This document shows, one piece after another, positions 16,500 through 26,560 of a DNA stretch of 64,000 bases. Every line of letters starts with the position of its first letter. Position 1 is the first letter of the stretch. Both the position numbers and the translations under genes were made by a program. A model generated the notes under the pieces. It was not told the DNA's origin. It ran no database searches and saw only the letters and a program-made list of their open reading frames with translations. Source of the stretch: Xenorhabdus innexi (GTDB lineage Bacteria > Pseudomonadota > Gammaproteobacteria > Enterobacterales > Enterobacteriaceae); the NCBI RefSeq assembly GCF_002632485.1, contig NZ_NIBU01000016.1:1-64000 (forward strand). The letters run 5' to 3'.

Positions 16500-19252
16500 T
16501 ATTCTGCCTCCTCAACCTCTGCCTGAAATTCATGCTCTGCTACGGTTAAACGAATGGCTCTGATTGCGGTTCCTGCGGCCATTTTCTGCAACAGCAGTAA
16601 TGAAACCGGCGGTAGCAGCGCGCCATCAATAATCGACTCAAGCATACGGGCACCATTTTCAGCACGGGTCGCACGCAGCAGGATCTCTTCTGATACGTCA
16701 TCGCTGATGGTGACTTCGGCGTTGAAACGCTGAGTCAGCAGTTTATCCAACCGTGCCAGTTTGCCCTGAATGATGGTTTTCAGTGTTTCGTGGCCCAGTG
16801 GCAGATACGGGATCACTTCCATACGCGCCAATAATGCCGGTTTGAAGAAGGCAGCCAGTTCTGGATAAAGCTGATCGTTGATCTGCTCAGGCTGTTCGGC
16901 ATAATCAACAATCGTCTGGTAACCCAGATTGGACGTCAGGAAGAACACGACGTTTTTACAGTCGATAATGCGCCCTTCACCATCTGCCAGTTCACCTTTA
17001 TCAAAGGCCTGATAGAACAGGTTCAGTACGTCTGGATGCGCTTTTTCCACTTCATCCAGCAGAACGACGGAATAAGGTTTCTGCCGGATAGCTTCGGTCA
17101 GCACACCACCTTCGCCGTAACCCACATAGCCCGGAGGAGAACCGATCAGGCGTGAAACAGTATGTTTCTCCTGAAACTCCGACATATTGATGGTGGTGAG
17201 ATACTGGCGGCCACCAAACATCAGCTCGGCAATTTGCAGTACTGTTTCGGTTTTACCGACACCACTCGGCCCGACCAGCAGGAACGCCCCCAGAGGACGT
17301 CCCGGACGGCGCAGGTCAGCACGGGCAGTCAACAGATGTTTATGCAGGCACTGGATAGCAACGTCCTGACCTTTGATGCTCTGCCCCAGATGGACAGGCA
17401 GCTCAGTGACGATTGACAGTTCGCTCTGTGACAGACGGTTCAGCGGAACGCCCGTCCATTCAGCAATAACACCCGCAATCTGGGTTTTGTCCACGTGTGG
17501 CGAAACCAGTGTCTGTTTGCGCTGAAGTTCAGCCAGCTGATCATTGAGTTCAGCCAGTTTTTCTATCAGAGACTGCTCATCCACCGGTTCTGCGACAACT
17601 TCTTCCTGCTCAGACGCATCATGCTCTTCTGAGTTGTCAGCAGCTTGATCCTCAGATGGTTGCTCTATGTCAGATCCTTGAACGGCTTCTTTATCAGACG
17701 CTTTATCGTCAGACTGTTTATCATCAGACACAGCTTTATCATCAGACAAAAGCTGGCTGCGCAGTTCGATGATTTGTTTCACCAGTTCCTGCTGCTGCTG
17801 CCAGTCGCTTTCCAGAGCGGTCAGTTTTTCCTGAGTTTCCTGCTGCTGGTTTTGCAACTCTTCCAGACGTTCGGCATGTTCATTCAGCCCCATGCGCTGC
17901 TCTCTTTCCAGCACGTCGATTTCCATCTGCATCTGGTGCAGTTCGGTTGTCAGTGAGGAGATCTGGCGCGGTGGCGATGTCAGGTTAATGGCGACGCGGG
18001 CGCAGGCGGTATCCAGCACATCAATCGCTTTATCCGGTAGCTGACGACCGGAAAGATAACGGTCGCTCAATACCGCAGAGGATTTCAGGGCTTCATCATC
18101 AATCAAAACACCGTGCGCCTGCTCGTAAATGGCACGCAGACCACGCATGATGACAGTCGCTTCTTCTGCACTCGGTTCAGACACTTTGACCAGTTGGAAA
18201 CGACGGGACAGTGCCGCATCTTTTTCAAAGTATTTTTTGTACTCGCTCCATGTGGTCGCTGCGATGGTTTTCAGTTCACCACGCGCCAGCGCAGGTTTCA
18301 GCAGGTTGGAGATATCCAGACCACCTGCCTGATTACCGGCGCCGATCAGCGTATGAGCTTCATCGATAAACAGAATGATCGGTTTCGGTGACTGAATCAC
18401 TTCAGCCATAATCCCTTTAAAACGTTTTTCGAATTCACCCTTAACTGCCGCACCTGCCTGCAATGCCCCCAGATCCAGTGTCATTAGTTCACTGTTACGC
18501 AGTTTTTCCGGTACGCGATCGTTGATGATGCGCAATGCCAGACCTTCAATCAGCGCACTTTTACCGACACCGGCCTCACCCACCACGATAGGGTTGTTTT
18601 TACGACGACGGCAGAGAATGTCGATCATCAGGTCGATTTCGTTATCACGGCACAGTACCGGATCGAGTTTGCCCTGACGCGCTTGCTCCGTCATATTCTG
18701 GGTAAAGCGGGCCAGCAGGCTGTCACTGTTTGCCGGATGTACGCCCTGCCCTTCTTTATCGTCGGTACTGAACGGCTGTTCGGCAGAGCCGTTTGTCCAC
18801 TCCGCAAAGTTCTGACGCAGTAACTCACGATTAATACCTGCCAGCAGGCGCGCAGACTGCGGGGCCAGATAACGCAGCGGGCTGAACAGTAATGCGATCA
18901 ACAGTACACCGCTGCGCAATTCGGTATGCTGCATTTCAGTGGAAGCCAGCAACCAGCTATCCTGCAACCATTCCACCAGCATCGGGGAGAAGTTAGGGTA
19001 AGTCTGTACAATCGACTGGTGATGCGGCATCACCTGATCGAGTTGTTCTTTCAGCAGATCTTTATCGATCTCAGCTTTATTGAGGATCAGACGCACGTCA
19101 CTGAGTGGTGTGTCGATCATCTGAAGCAGCAGTTGTGCCACAGTAATCTCTGGCTGTTGCTGGCTGACGCAGGATGCCGCCGCCGCTTCCAGTGCATGGC
19201 GGGTCATCGGGTTTAAACGGTTTACAAGAGTGGGCAGATCAATCTGAATCAT
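16499..19252 (-). CDS. tssH: T6SS sheath-disassembly ATPase ClpV (TssH)
   Basis: A 917-residue Clp/Hsp100 AAA+ ATPase that binds contracted TssBC sheath and unfolds TssC for reuse. The N-domain covers about 1-160. Walker A1 is GEAGVGKS (225-232), Walker B1 ILFIDEAH (293-300) and Walker A2 GPSGVGKT (661-668), so both ATPase modules look intact. The coiled-coil middle domain near 430-590 carries an unusual acidic low-complexity insertion (about 503-557) containing repeated SDDK units and many Glu/Asp residues. The gene lies between tssL and the vasH-like gene and is tightly coupled to the latter. Confidence 0.97.
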   Translation of the reverse strand: MIQIDLPTLVNRLNPMTRHALEAAAASCVSQQQPEITVAQLLLQMIDTPLSDVRLILNKAEIDKDLLKEQLDQVMPHHQSIVQTYPNFSPMLVEWLQDSWLLASTEMQHTELRSGVLLIALLFSPLRYLAPQSARLLAGINRELLRQNFAEWTNGSAEQPFSTDDKEGQGVHPANSDSLLARFTQNMTEQARQGKLDPVLCRDNEIDLMIDILCRRRKNNPIVVGEAGVGKSALIEGLALRIINDRVPEKLRNSELMTLDLGALQAGAAVKGEFEKRFKGIMAEVIQSPKPIILFIDEAHTLIGAGNQAGGLDISNLLKPALARGELKTIAATTWSEYKKYFEKDAALSRRFQLVKVSEPSAEEATVIMRGLRAIYEQAHGVLIDDEALKSSAVLSDRYLSGRQLPDKAIDVLDTACARVAINLTSPPRQISSLTTELHQMQMEIDVLEREQRMGLNEHAERLEELQNQQQETQEKLTALESDWQQQQELVKQIIELRSQLLSDDKAVSDDKQSDDKASDKEAVQGSDIEQPSEDQAADNSEEHDASEQEEVVAEPVDEQSLIEKLAELNDQLAELQRKQTLVSPHVDKTQIAGVIAEWTGVPLNRLSQSELSIVTELPVHLGQSIKGQDVAIQCLHKHLLTARADLRRPGRPLGAFLLVGPSGVGKTETVLQIAELMFGGRQYLTTINMSEFQEKHTVSRLIGSPPGYVGYGEGGVLTEAIRQKPYSVVLLDEVEKAHPDVLNLFYQAFDKGELADGEGRIIDCKNVVFFLTSNLGYQTIVDYAEQPEQINDQLYPELAAFFKPALLARMEVIPYLPLGHETLKTIIQGKLARLDKLLTQRFNAEVTISDDVSEEILLRATRAENGARMLESIIDGALLPPVSLLLLQKMAAGTAIRAIRLTVAEHEFQAEVEEAE

Positions 19253-19261
19253 AGCGACTTC

Positions 19262-20053
19262 CTATCTCAATAAATTACTTAGCTGCTCTAATATGTCCTT
19301 GGTCTGATCACCGAGGCGTATGGCATAAAAGCTATAAAGTGCGATCAGTAAACCGACGCTTATCGCAAACAAATGTTTGACCTTCAGGCGGCGGCTCAGG
19401 CGATAACGCGCATCACGCTCGTTGACGTTGACATACAGCGTGGTCGGCGGAGCATCGCCACGCAGTGTGTAAAGCTGTTGCTGCAAACGGCGGAACAGGC
19501 GATCAAAGTCATCACTTTTCTGGGTGCTGACTTTGTAACGACCGCGATAGCCAAGACAGAGACAAAGGTAGATAAACTCCAGCAGGTGCTGGTAGCGCTG
19601 TGCCTCTCCCATCAGGCGTTCAAGCAATACAAAGACTTTTTCGCCCCCCCATGTTTCATTGTGGAAGTGGACTAATAGTGATTGCTTCAACCAGCCATTC
19701 TGACTGTTCCAACCGTGCCCTAATGCGGTTTCATCAATGAAGGTACACAGCACGTAACGGAATGAAACAATCGCACCGGGTTCATAGCCCTTAGTTTGCA
19801 GAAGCTGCTCAATAGCACGAATGTCAGTAACAACCTGTTGGTAAAGCTTCTCTGGCAGTGCCTGATCACTCATGTCCTGCAAACGCAATACCATCCCCAG
19901 TAACGGGGTGGCTGCATCGATCATCGGGTTGAGGCTTTCACCACGCAACGGGAGCTGGTACTGGCGCTGAAACGTTCTTAGTTGCGGCGCTAACGTTTCA
20001 GTCTGTTTTTCAGATCGTTCCAGTGACGGACTGTCAACATTGATATCACTCAT
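19262..20053 (-). CDS. tssL: T6SS inner-membrane protein TssL (DotU/IcmH)
   Basis: A 263-residue DotU-family protein: a cytoplasmic helical hook domain (about 40-215, with FIDETALG and WGGEKVF, both family landmarks) and one C-terminal transmembrane helix (about 229-249). It has no OmpA-like peptidoglycan-binding extension, so anchoring to the wall must come from another subunit. It partners TssM and TssJ in the membrane complex. It lies 15 bases after tssK and 9 bases before clpV on the same transcript. Confidence 0.93.
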   Translation of the reverse strand: MSDINVDSPSLERSEKQTETLAPQLRTFQRQYQLPLRGESLNPMIDAATPLLGMVLRLQDMSDQALPEKLYQQVVTDIRAIEQLLQTKGYEPGAIVSFRYVLCTFIDETALGHGWNSQNGWLKQSLLVHFHNETWGGEKVFVLLERLMGEAQRYQHLLEFIYLCLCLGYRGRYKVSTQKSDDFDRLFRRLQQQLYTLRGDAPPTTLYVNVNERDARYRLSRRLKVKHLFAISVGLLIALYSFYAIRLGDQTKDILEQLSNLLR

Positions 20054-20068
20054 GCCTAATCCTCATAA

Positions 20069-21421
20069 CTAGTCCTTACCGCCCCTGATAGCCCAGAGCT
20101 GCATATCTAAGTCAGGGAAATCCCCTGATACGTGGAATGCGATGGAATTACCCTGTTGGATCTCTTTCCATGCCGGACTCTTCTGATCCAGACGGAAATA
20201 GGTATAGCCGGAGTGATATGGCAACTGACGAGGTGCTGCTGACAGCGCAATCAGTGGTACGCCCGGCAACTGGACACTGACCAGATCGCGGATACGTTCC
20301 ATTGAAGTGACTTTGGTCTGCTGTACGAACTGACGACGCAACTGCTCCTGCGGTGTGCTGGCGCTGATAGCCAGAACAAATTCGGCTTTGCGCAGCAGGT
20401 CGTTATCGTGCAGCGTGGCAACACGGATTCCGCCTTCGTTCTGTTTCAGGGCTATCGACGTTGCGCGCGGAGTCAGAACAACATTCAGTGCATCACGGAT
20501 GGCATGCATGGCATCCTGAAAGGTATCTGTCAGGTTATTGTGATCATAGGCCAGAATATTGCCCGGCAGGCGGCTCGCATCGGTAAAGGTTCTCAGTTCA
20601 CCACAGGTCTGGATCAGCTGGGTATACAGATGCAGCGGGTGCAGGACGCTTTGTTTGGCGTAATGATTAAACAGAGGCTGAACGCGGTTTAGCAACTGGA
20701 GCATCATAAACTCAGCCACATCCGCAATTCCCTGCTGGCCCGGCGAACCGATGCGCTTCGCCAACGTTCTTGAACGCTCGGTCAGCAGACCATCGATTTC
20801 TACCATGAAGCGTTTGAGTTTATCCGCAACGAAAATGGACAGACAGGTCGGGATATATTCGTTATCCAGCACAATCGTGCCATCTTTTTGTTTTTCTTTA
20901 ATCCGGCACAACGGGATCGCTGTGTAAGCACTCATGTCCTCAGAGCCTTGCATCAGTACCGGCGTCAACTGGGCAAGATTCAGGATGGAAGAGTCACCGC
21001 CTTTGGTGTGCAGGTCACGGATATCACTCGGCAGCTCGCGATAGCGTACCGCGCTCTGAATTTCAGCTTCCCGATCAGCCACTTCACGAATGGTGTCACT
21101 CGACATGGGTAATGCCAGATAGATATCTTTACTTTTCAGGTCATTGATGTTTTCGATATCCAGCGGTTTTGGCAGCAGATCCTGACTGGGTGCTGAGAAT
21201 ATCGTACCATCCGGCATAATGCCGCTGGCTTCAGTAATACCGATACGCCCCAGTTTGAGCAGATCATCATTGATGCTCATGGAGCTGAAACCATGACCGT
21301 ATGCTGTCAGTACAGAGACGAGGCTGTGGGCCAGATAATCATTATGTTTTTGTTGTTGTTGGAAATGCTGTGGCTTGATGAATAATCCTTCGTGCCAAAT
21401 CACCCGATTCTTTCCTGGCAT
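20069..21421 (-). CDS. tssK: T6SS baseplate protein TssK
   Basis: A 450-residue TssK (VasE/ImpJ) protein recognised from its start (VIWHEGLFIKPQHFQQQ) and the later PRATSIALK and GYTYFRLD segments. TssK trimers connect the TssEFG baseplate wedges to the TssL/TssM membrane complex. Length is normal for the family. It follows tssJ after two bases. Confidence 0.95.
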   Translation of the reverse strand: MPGKNRVIWHEGLFIKPQHFQQQQKHNDYLAHSLVSVLTAYGHGFSSMSINDDLLKLGRIGITEASGIMPDGTIFSAPSQDLLPKPLDIENINDLKSKDIYLALPMSSDTIREVADREAEIQSAVRYRELPSDIRDLHTKGGDSSILNLAQLTPVLMQGSEDMSAYTAIPLCRIKEKQKDGTIVLDNEYIPTCLSIFVADKLKRFMVEIDGLLTERSRTLAKRIGSPGQQGIADVAEFMMLQLLNRVQPLFNHYAKQSVLHPLHLYTQLIQTCGELRTFTDASRLPGNILAYDHNNLTDTFQDAMHAIRDALNVVLTPRATSIALKQNEGGIRVATLHDNDLLRKAEFVLAISASTPQEQLRRQFVQQTKVTSMERIRDLVSVQLPGVPLIALSAAPRQLPYHSGYTYFRLDQKSPAWKEIQQGNSIAFHVSGDFPDLDMQLWAIRGGKD

Positions 21422-21423
21422 GA

Positions 21424-21981
21424 TTACTCCTCCTCCTCTTTTCTAAGTTCGACGTCGTTATTTCTGACATGCACCAAGATGTTGTAATGGCGTCCCATGT
21501 CTTTTACCCGGATGATCTTTTTCCATTCAGACTGATTGACATCTGCATAGTGGACGATGACACCGATATAACGGTTTTTCTTTTCCAATGTGATCACTTC
21601 CAGCGGCTTGTATTGCCCCGGCAGCAGGGTGTAATCCTGATGATCGATGTAGTTTTTCCCCAACGCCTTTTCGAGTTTGTCACTTTCAAGCTGGTCATAG
21701 TCGGCAGCCAGAAAACGGGAATCCTCACTGAGATAAACCAGATTCATCTCAACAGGTGCCGGTTCACCACTTTCATTGGGGTTGATATTGGGTTCAGCCA
21801 GTAACGTGATATTGGCAACGGAAGCCTGATCACTCGGCCTTCCCACCGGCGTGGAAGGGTCCCAGATGACCTGACCGACTTTTTTGGTTGCGTTCCATGC
21901 ACTGCTACAGCCGTTCAGTAACATTACTGACAGTAATAAAATCCCTACTGGCCATCTGCGCTGATTACCGGAACGTTTCAT
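21424..21981 (-). CDS. tssJ: T6SS outer-membrane lipoprotein TssJ
   Basis: A small lipoprotein with a basic start, hydrophobic helix and lipobox LLNGC, acylated at the Cys of NGCSSAW. The beta-sandwich pattern (NINPNESGEPAPVEMNLVYL, then LLPGQ and VIVHYADV) matches TssJ/VasD, which binds the periplasmic end of TssM. The ATG at 21981 is preceded by GAGGA and is chosen over a GTG one codon earlier. It overlaps the 3' end of the FHA gene by 17 bases. Confidence 0.92.
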   Translation of the reverse strand: MKRSGNQRRWPVGILLLSVMLLNGCSSAWNATKKVGQVIWDPSTPVGRPSDQASVANITLLAEPNINPNESGEPAPVEMNLVYLSEDSRFLAADYDQLESDKLEKALGKNYIDHQDYTLLPGQYKPLEVITLEKKNRYIGVIVHYADVNQSEWKKIIRVKDMGRHYNILVHVRNNDVELRKEEEE

Positions 21982-23260
21982 CACTGGCGTCCTCTAAGCC
22001 CTGACGCAATGCGCGGTCATAAGCCTGCTCGTACACCTCACGGAAGAGCTTTTCAAACCCCTGCTGGCGGCTGGAAGCTAATTCACGGTAGTAGTTGGTG
22101 TACATTTCCCACGCCCAGGAGGCATCTTTGTTCCTGACGTCACTGCTGCGGCGGTAATGTGAGAAACGGCGGAGCAATTGCTCAGGAGAAAAGGCTTCCA
22201 GCATGGTATCCAGTGCCGCAGAGATCGCTTCCCGATTGGCCTGATAATGCAGTTGCAGGTTATGCAGGCTCTCTGCGACAGCAGCAGGTGCTGACAGGTG
22301 AACCGGACTTTTCTGCTCAGAAAACATCACCTGCATCGTGGTGTTGTAATCCATATTCAGGCGCAGCGGGTTATCTTCAATAGGGCGAAGTTGCTTATCG
22401 CGCAGCCCGTGCTGTTCACGCTGGAGAGCCAGCAGCCCTTCGATGGCCGCTTTCATGGTTTTACCCATTTCCTGCAAAAAGTCGTTAGCCTGCTGCGTAT
22501 CATGCAGTGGTAACTGCGTATCCAGCCCGCGCATCAAAGGAGTAATAGCGACATGGTCAACATCCATATCTTCATAATGCCGATCGGACGCGATATCCGG
22601 TAAATCAAGGAACTCCTGATCCATAACACTGCCTCGGTTATCAGAAATAGGGTTAGCAAACGGGGGAGATTGATCGTGATCCGGCGGCAGAAGCTGCTCA
22701 GTATCATCAGCGTCAACCTGCTGTTTCAATGTGGTCAGACTTTCACTGTCCAGTACCCTGAGCGGATCATCGCTGAAACGGTGCATCACCGTCGGCGCTA
22801 CGCTGTCATCTTTGCCGAATGCCGACTTTTGCAGCGAAACGCCTTCCATCATGGCATCCAGCGGATTGCTGTAACTGGAAACCAGCGATTCAGGGGATAC
22901 CGTTGACGGATCTACCCGATCTGACTCAGAAAAACTGATGTGGATCTTGATCGACAGCTTGCCGACTTTAATCTGATCGCCCTGCTGTAAACGGATCAGG
23001 CTGGATTGCGGTGTTAATGTGGCATTATTGATCTGCACAGCATCAGCCAGTACTTGCAGGCAGAATGCACCGTCACGCCACTGAATGGAGAATTGTGACG
23101 GGTGAATATTGCCCTGACTGTCCTGAACAGACCACAGGTGGCTTTCACTGCTTCCGACCGTACCGCCCTGTGCCGAAAACTGGCAACTGGCGGAGCGGCC
23201 GCTCTCCAGTTGTTCGCTGTTGATAACCCGCAGTGAAAGGGTTGGTTGATGTTTTTCCAT
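21965..23260 (-). CDS. tagH: FHA-domain T6SS protein (TagH/ImpI/Fha)
   Basis: A 431-residue protein with an N-terminal forkhead-associated domain (about 10-110) and a C-terminal TagH-type helical domain. FHA proteins read threonine phosphorylation and, in systems with PpkA/PppA, license T6SS assembly. No kinase or phosphatase gene is visible in this cluster, so a scaffold role independent of phosphorylation is possible. Within the FHA region the usual Gly-Arg pair after the first strand is poorly kept (GGTVGSSESHLWSV), which suggests altered ligand recognition. It lies between tssG and tssJ. Confidence 0.88.
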   Translation of the reverse strand: MEKHQPTLSLRVINSEQLESGRSASCQFSAQGGTVGSSESHLWSVQDSQGNIHPSQFSIQWRDGAFCLQVLADAVQINNATLTPQSSLIRLQQGDQIKVGKLSIKIHISFSESDRVDPSTVSPESLVSSYSNPLDAMMEGVSLQKSAFGKDDSVAPTVMHRFSDDPLRVLDSESLTTLKQQVDADDTEQLLPPDHDQSPPFANPISDNRGSVMDQEFLDLPDIASDRHYEDMDVDHVAITPLMRGLDTQLPLHDTQQANDFLQEMGKTMKAAIEGLLALQREQHGLRDKQLRPIEDNPLRLNMDYNTTMQVMFSEQKSPVHLSAPAAVAESLHNLQLHYQANREAISAALDTMLEAFSPEQLLRRFSHYRRSSDVRNKDASWAWEMYTNYYRELASSRQQGFEKLFREVYEQAYDRALRQGLEDASDETFR

Positions 23261-23265
23261 AGTCG

Positions 23266-24318
23266 TTATTCCATAACTGAAATTGTGACAGAGGGTTTCT
23301 TTTCCGGCTCGCCGAGAAAGCTGGTCCAGCCCAGATGGTTATGCTGTTTTGCCCCCAGAACCATGCCGCCAACCTGATTTTCCGCCAGCCCAAGACGTAA
23401 CTCCCACGCAAACTGACTGCGCATGACGAAGGAAATGAACATCACCAACGGGAGATAGTTTTTTCCGTCCGGCAGAAATGACAGGAACCGATCACGGGGC
23501 AGATTGTTGATACTAAGCAGGAATTTCCCGCTGTAATCCCCGATCCATGAGCCGATGGTGAAGTTTTGTCCTAATACTGACAGCTCGGTATCACCAATTT
23601 TTTGCCCTTTATTGGTTCCCCCCAGACGATTCTGCTGATCAATCGGAATGGTGACTTTCCTGAACTGCCAGCCGTGCAGGGTGACATCCTGTAAGTCAAA
23701 ACAGTGGGAAACCAGACTGCATATCACTTCCGGTGAGCGACCGGGGCTTGCCAGCAACCCGGCATACGCCAGCATTTTGCTGTGATTGATGTTCAGCATC
23801 CGGCGGTTAACATCACTGCCTAGCCCTACCAGAGAAAACATGCGCTGGGAAAAGCCATCTTCCCCGCCTTTTTTAAAGCAGATGTAATAACGGTACTTCC
23901 GCCAAATCTGGTGCAGGAGAGTGATTAAGCGATGGTTAAACAGGTTGAGAAAATCCGTCAGCCGGTTTTCACCCTGAGCGTCTTCCCATGCCAGTGAATC
24001 CAGGTAATAACCCGGCATCGGGGACTGGCTGCCATGTAGCCCCAAAAAAGAGACTTCCAGCTCAAAATACCCTTGTTTGGACTGCGTCAGTGAAACCACG
24101 TCACGGGTAGGGAATGCCAGGCTGGCACTGGATTTGAAGCGGACAGATTCACGTTCAGGCCGATCTGTCTCTCCGGTTTTTTCCCACGCTACCGCCAGCT
24201 GATTGAGCAGCTCAACCAACTGGTAAAAGTTGTATCGTGAGATATCCACTCCCAGCGATTTGGCAGAACTCTGCTCTGTGATTACATCAACGAGTGTTGA
24301 CCTATCTGTACCGGCCAT
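23266..24318 (-). CDS. tssG: T6SS baseplate protein TssG
   Basis: A 350-residue TssG (VasB/ImpH) protein: the segments RYNFYQLVELLN near the start, FLGLHGSQSPMPGYYLD and NHRLITLLHQIWRKYRY are family marks. TssG pairs with TssF as a baseplate wedge around the VgrG hub. Its start lies 37 bases inside tssF, so it is translated by coupling. Confidence 0.94.
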   Translation of the reverse strand: MAGTDRSTLVDVITEQSSAKSLGVDISRYNFYQLVELLNQLAVAWEKTGETDRPERESVRFKSSASLAFPTRDVVSLTQSKQGYFELEVSFLGLHGSQSPMPGYYLDSLAWEDAQGENRLTDFLNLFNHRLITLLHQIWRKYRYYICFKKGGEDGFSQRMFSLVGLGSDVNRRMLNINHSKMLAYAGLLASPGRSPEVICSLVSHCFDLQDVTLHGWQFRKVTIPIDQQNRLGGTNKGQKIGDTELSVLGQNFTIGSWIGDYSGKFLLSINNLPRDRFLSFLPDGKNYLPLVMFISFVMRSQFAWELRLGLAENQVGGMVLGAKQHNHLGWTSFLGEPEKKPSVTISVME

Positions 24319-26117
24319 TCATAACATTCCTGATTATCTAGATTGATTACCTTCAACATATGAAAAGCGTTGACGCTGGCATACAGTGAGAAAAACCGTG
24401 ACAAAATCGTGCTGAACAGATAAAGCTCACCTTCTGAACTGAATGCCTGCTGCCGGATATACAATGTGGAGCGCAAACCCCTTACCGGTTGCCCCCGGAA
24501 CAGACGATCCGTCGGCTCTGTCTCGATTTTTTCAATAGCATCAAGCCGTTTCTGTGATGACCGTTTGGACTGCCGATTGTGAATACTCGGGAAATCGTAA
24601 GTACGCAGAACCTGTTTCAGAGCATCCTTATCCAGCAATGACATGTAGTTCAGCGACATATTTGACAGCAGCGACCAGTGCAGGCCTCCGTCCAGCAGCG
24701 GATAAAGCGGTACTGACGGGCGGGTGATATTGCGGAATGTCGCAAATGACGGACTGCCGATAGAAGGGTAATTAATGTCGCCGACACGTAGCTCCAGCGG
24801 CAGTTCACGGTTGGTGCAGGTCAGGCTGACGGAAACGTTCTCTTTCAGTCTGAGTCTGATCAGGTCTGATTCATCGCCACGGACAAACGAAATGAAATGC
24901 TCCAGCCCTCTGCGGAAAGGTGACTCCTTCACCCGCAGACGGTAATAGCGCATTGAGTGTTCATCTTCGTTATCTATCTGATGGTTGAAACTTTCAAACG
25001 GGGTATAAACCCGCTCGCCGACACGTGCCCGGCTGCGTTCACCGTTCTCTCCCGTCAGCCAGCTTTCCACACCATCGACAGAAAAAATATCGTAGTTATC
25101 CGGGAAGCTGTAACTGGCTTTCAGCGGGTATTCCGTCTGGCTGCCGTTCAGTTCAATCGCTTCGCTGTCCATCGGAAACAGGTTAATCGCCGGTGTACAG
25201 TGCAGACGAAAAGTGTCATGGCGGATCTTCGCTTCCGGTGGCAATGCCTGAGAAAAATGTAAGTTCAGTTTGAAATCTTTGGTCTTGAGATCTTCAGGCA
25301 GTTTCGGGAATCCCTTCACGTCAAAAAACAGGAAACTTTCGGCAAAACAGAAATATTCCTGCAAAATGCGATACCCCATATAGGCATTTTTGGGGTAAGG
25401 CAACAGGGCATCGTCCCGCTCAAACCCGACAGGCACGAAGTCAAAATCCGGCAGAGGGATCACCGTATCGCCAATCACCAATTCCGCTTTTCTGAAGTAG
25501 TAGCAGAGCCAGAAATAGAGCTGAGACGTGGTATAGTCATCACCGCTCAGGTAGAACCGCAATTTATCCAGTTCCAGTTCATGCAGGTTCAGTTCGGTTT
25601 TTGAGGCAAAATTCAGGCCGATAATTCCCTGTTCATTACTGTTATTAACGGAAATATCCTGAATAGAAAGCGGAAAAAGCCAGACATCACGGCATAAAGT
25701 GAACGTGCATCGGCTGTGATCATCCCTTTTACCCTCCGACTGCTTTTCATTCGAATAGATATCATCATGAGCTGCCAGCGGATTACTCATAATCTGTGTG
25801 CCACGCTTAACCTGTGTCGCTTTGGTCACCACACTCTCATCAGGCGTATATTCGATGATGGTCATACTGGGCGTCGGACGCAGGTAATTAGGCCAGAGCA
25901 TATTGAGCAGGCCATGAGTCAGTTCAGGAAACTGATCATCAATCTTTGCCCGCAGATTGCCTGTCAGAAATGCAAAACCTTCAAGCAAACGCTCAACGTC
26001 GGGGTCAGAACCTTGTTCAGACAGAAAAGCAGCAAGATGAGGGCGCTCAACTGCGGCTTCTTTCCCCAGTTGCCGCAAATAGTTCAGCTCATCTCTGAAA
26101 TATTTTTCAAATGACAT
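24282..26117 (-). CDS. tssF: T6SS baseplate protein TssF
   Basis: A 611-residue TssF (VasA/ImpG) protein starting with the usual FEKYFRDELNYLRQLG. Further landmarks include DPDVERLLEGFAFLTGNLRAKIDDQFPEL. Two TssF subunits and one TssG form each wedge of the baseplate. Length is normal. It begins one base after the tssE stop and overlaps tssG, typical of the tssEFG block. Confidence 0.96.
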   Translation of the reverse strand: MSFEKYFRDELNYLRQLGKEAAVERPHLAAFLSEQGSDPDVERLLEGFAFLTGNLRAKIDDQFPELTHGLLNMLWPNYLRPTPSMTIIEYTPDESVVTKATQVKRGTQIMSNPLAAHDDIYSNEKQSEGKRDDHSRCTFTLCRDVWLFPLSIQDISVNNSNEQGIIGLNFASKTELNLHELELDKLRFYLSGDDYTTSQLYFWLCYYFRKAELVIGDTVIPLPDFDFVPVGFERDDALLPYPKNAYMGYRILQEYFCFAESFLFFDVKGFPKLPEDLKTKDFKLNLHFSQALPPEAKIRHDTFRLHCTPAINLFPMDSEAIELNGSQTEYPLKASYSFPDNYDIFSVDGVESWLTGENGERSRARVGERVYTPFESFNHQIDNEDEHSMRYYRLRVKESPFRRGLEHFISFVRGDESDLIRLRLKENVSVSLTCTNRELPLELRVGDINYPSIGSPSFATFRNITRPSVPLYPLLDGGLHWSLLSNMSLNYMSLLDKDALKQVLRTYDFPSIHNRQSKRSSQKRLDAIEKIETEPTDRLFRGQPVRGLRSTLYIRQQAFSSEGELYLFSTILSRFFSLYASVNAFHMLKVINLDNQECYEWPVQIGQHSLM

Positions 26118-26558
26118 TTATTGAGTTCGCTCCAGGCAGTAGCGTCGGTTGTTGTCCAACTGGATGCTGAATTCCACAACATCGTTGATATCATCCAGGG
26201 AAACTTCCGCACTGATATGAAAGCTCAATAACAACGGATCTGACTCATCATTGATGGCACTGACTGAAACCGCTGATATTCTGGGCTCATAATTTCTGAT
26301 GCACTCTTCTATCGCCCATTCGATACTTTGCTTGAAATCCACTGAGGTTGCGGTTGCATCATTAAGGTCAATGACACCCAGTTCAATGGCACTCTGGCAG
26401 GCACCAGGGCGCGAATTAAGCACTTCATTCAAATGTTTCTTTATAGAATCAAGTAGTGCACGCATCCTTGACTGACGGGAAGAGCCGGAGCCCTTCCCTT
26501 GAATGCGCTCGAACAGACTGGCAGAGCTGCCTCTGTTCCAACTGTACAGCGCAGCCAT
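26118..26558 (-). CDS. tssE: T6SS baseplate protein TssE (gp25-like)
   Basis: A 146-residue gp25/lysozyme-fold protein without the lysozyme catalytic activity, recognised from LFERIQG near the start and IEECIRNYEPRI later; the latter carries the conserved EPR motif. TssE joins the wedge to the first sheath ring and starts sheath polymerisation. It lies between tssC and tssF with spacings of two bases and zero. Confidence 0.94.
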   Translation of the reverse strand: MAALYSWNRGSSASLFERIQGKGSGSSRQSRMRALLDSIKKHLNEVLNSRPGACQSAIELGVIDLNDATATSVDFKQSIEWAIEECIRNYEPRISAVSVSAINDESDPLLLSFHISAEVSLDDINDVVEFSIQLDNNRRYCLERTQ

Positions 26559-26560
26559 GA

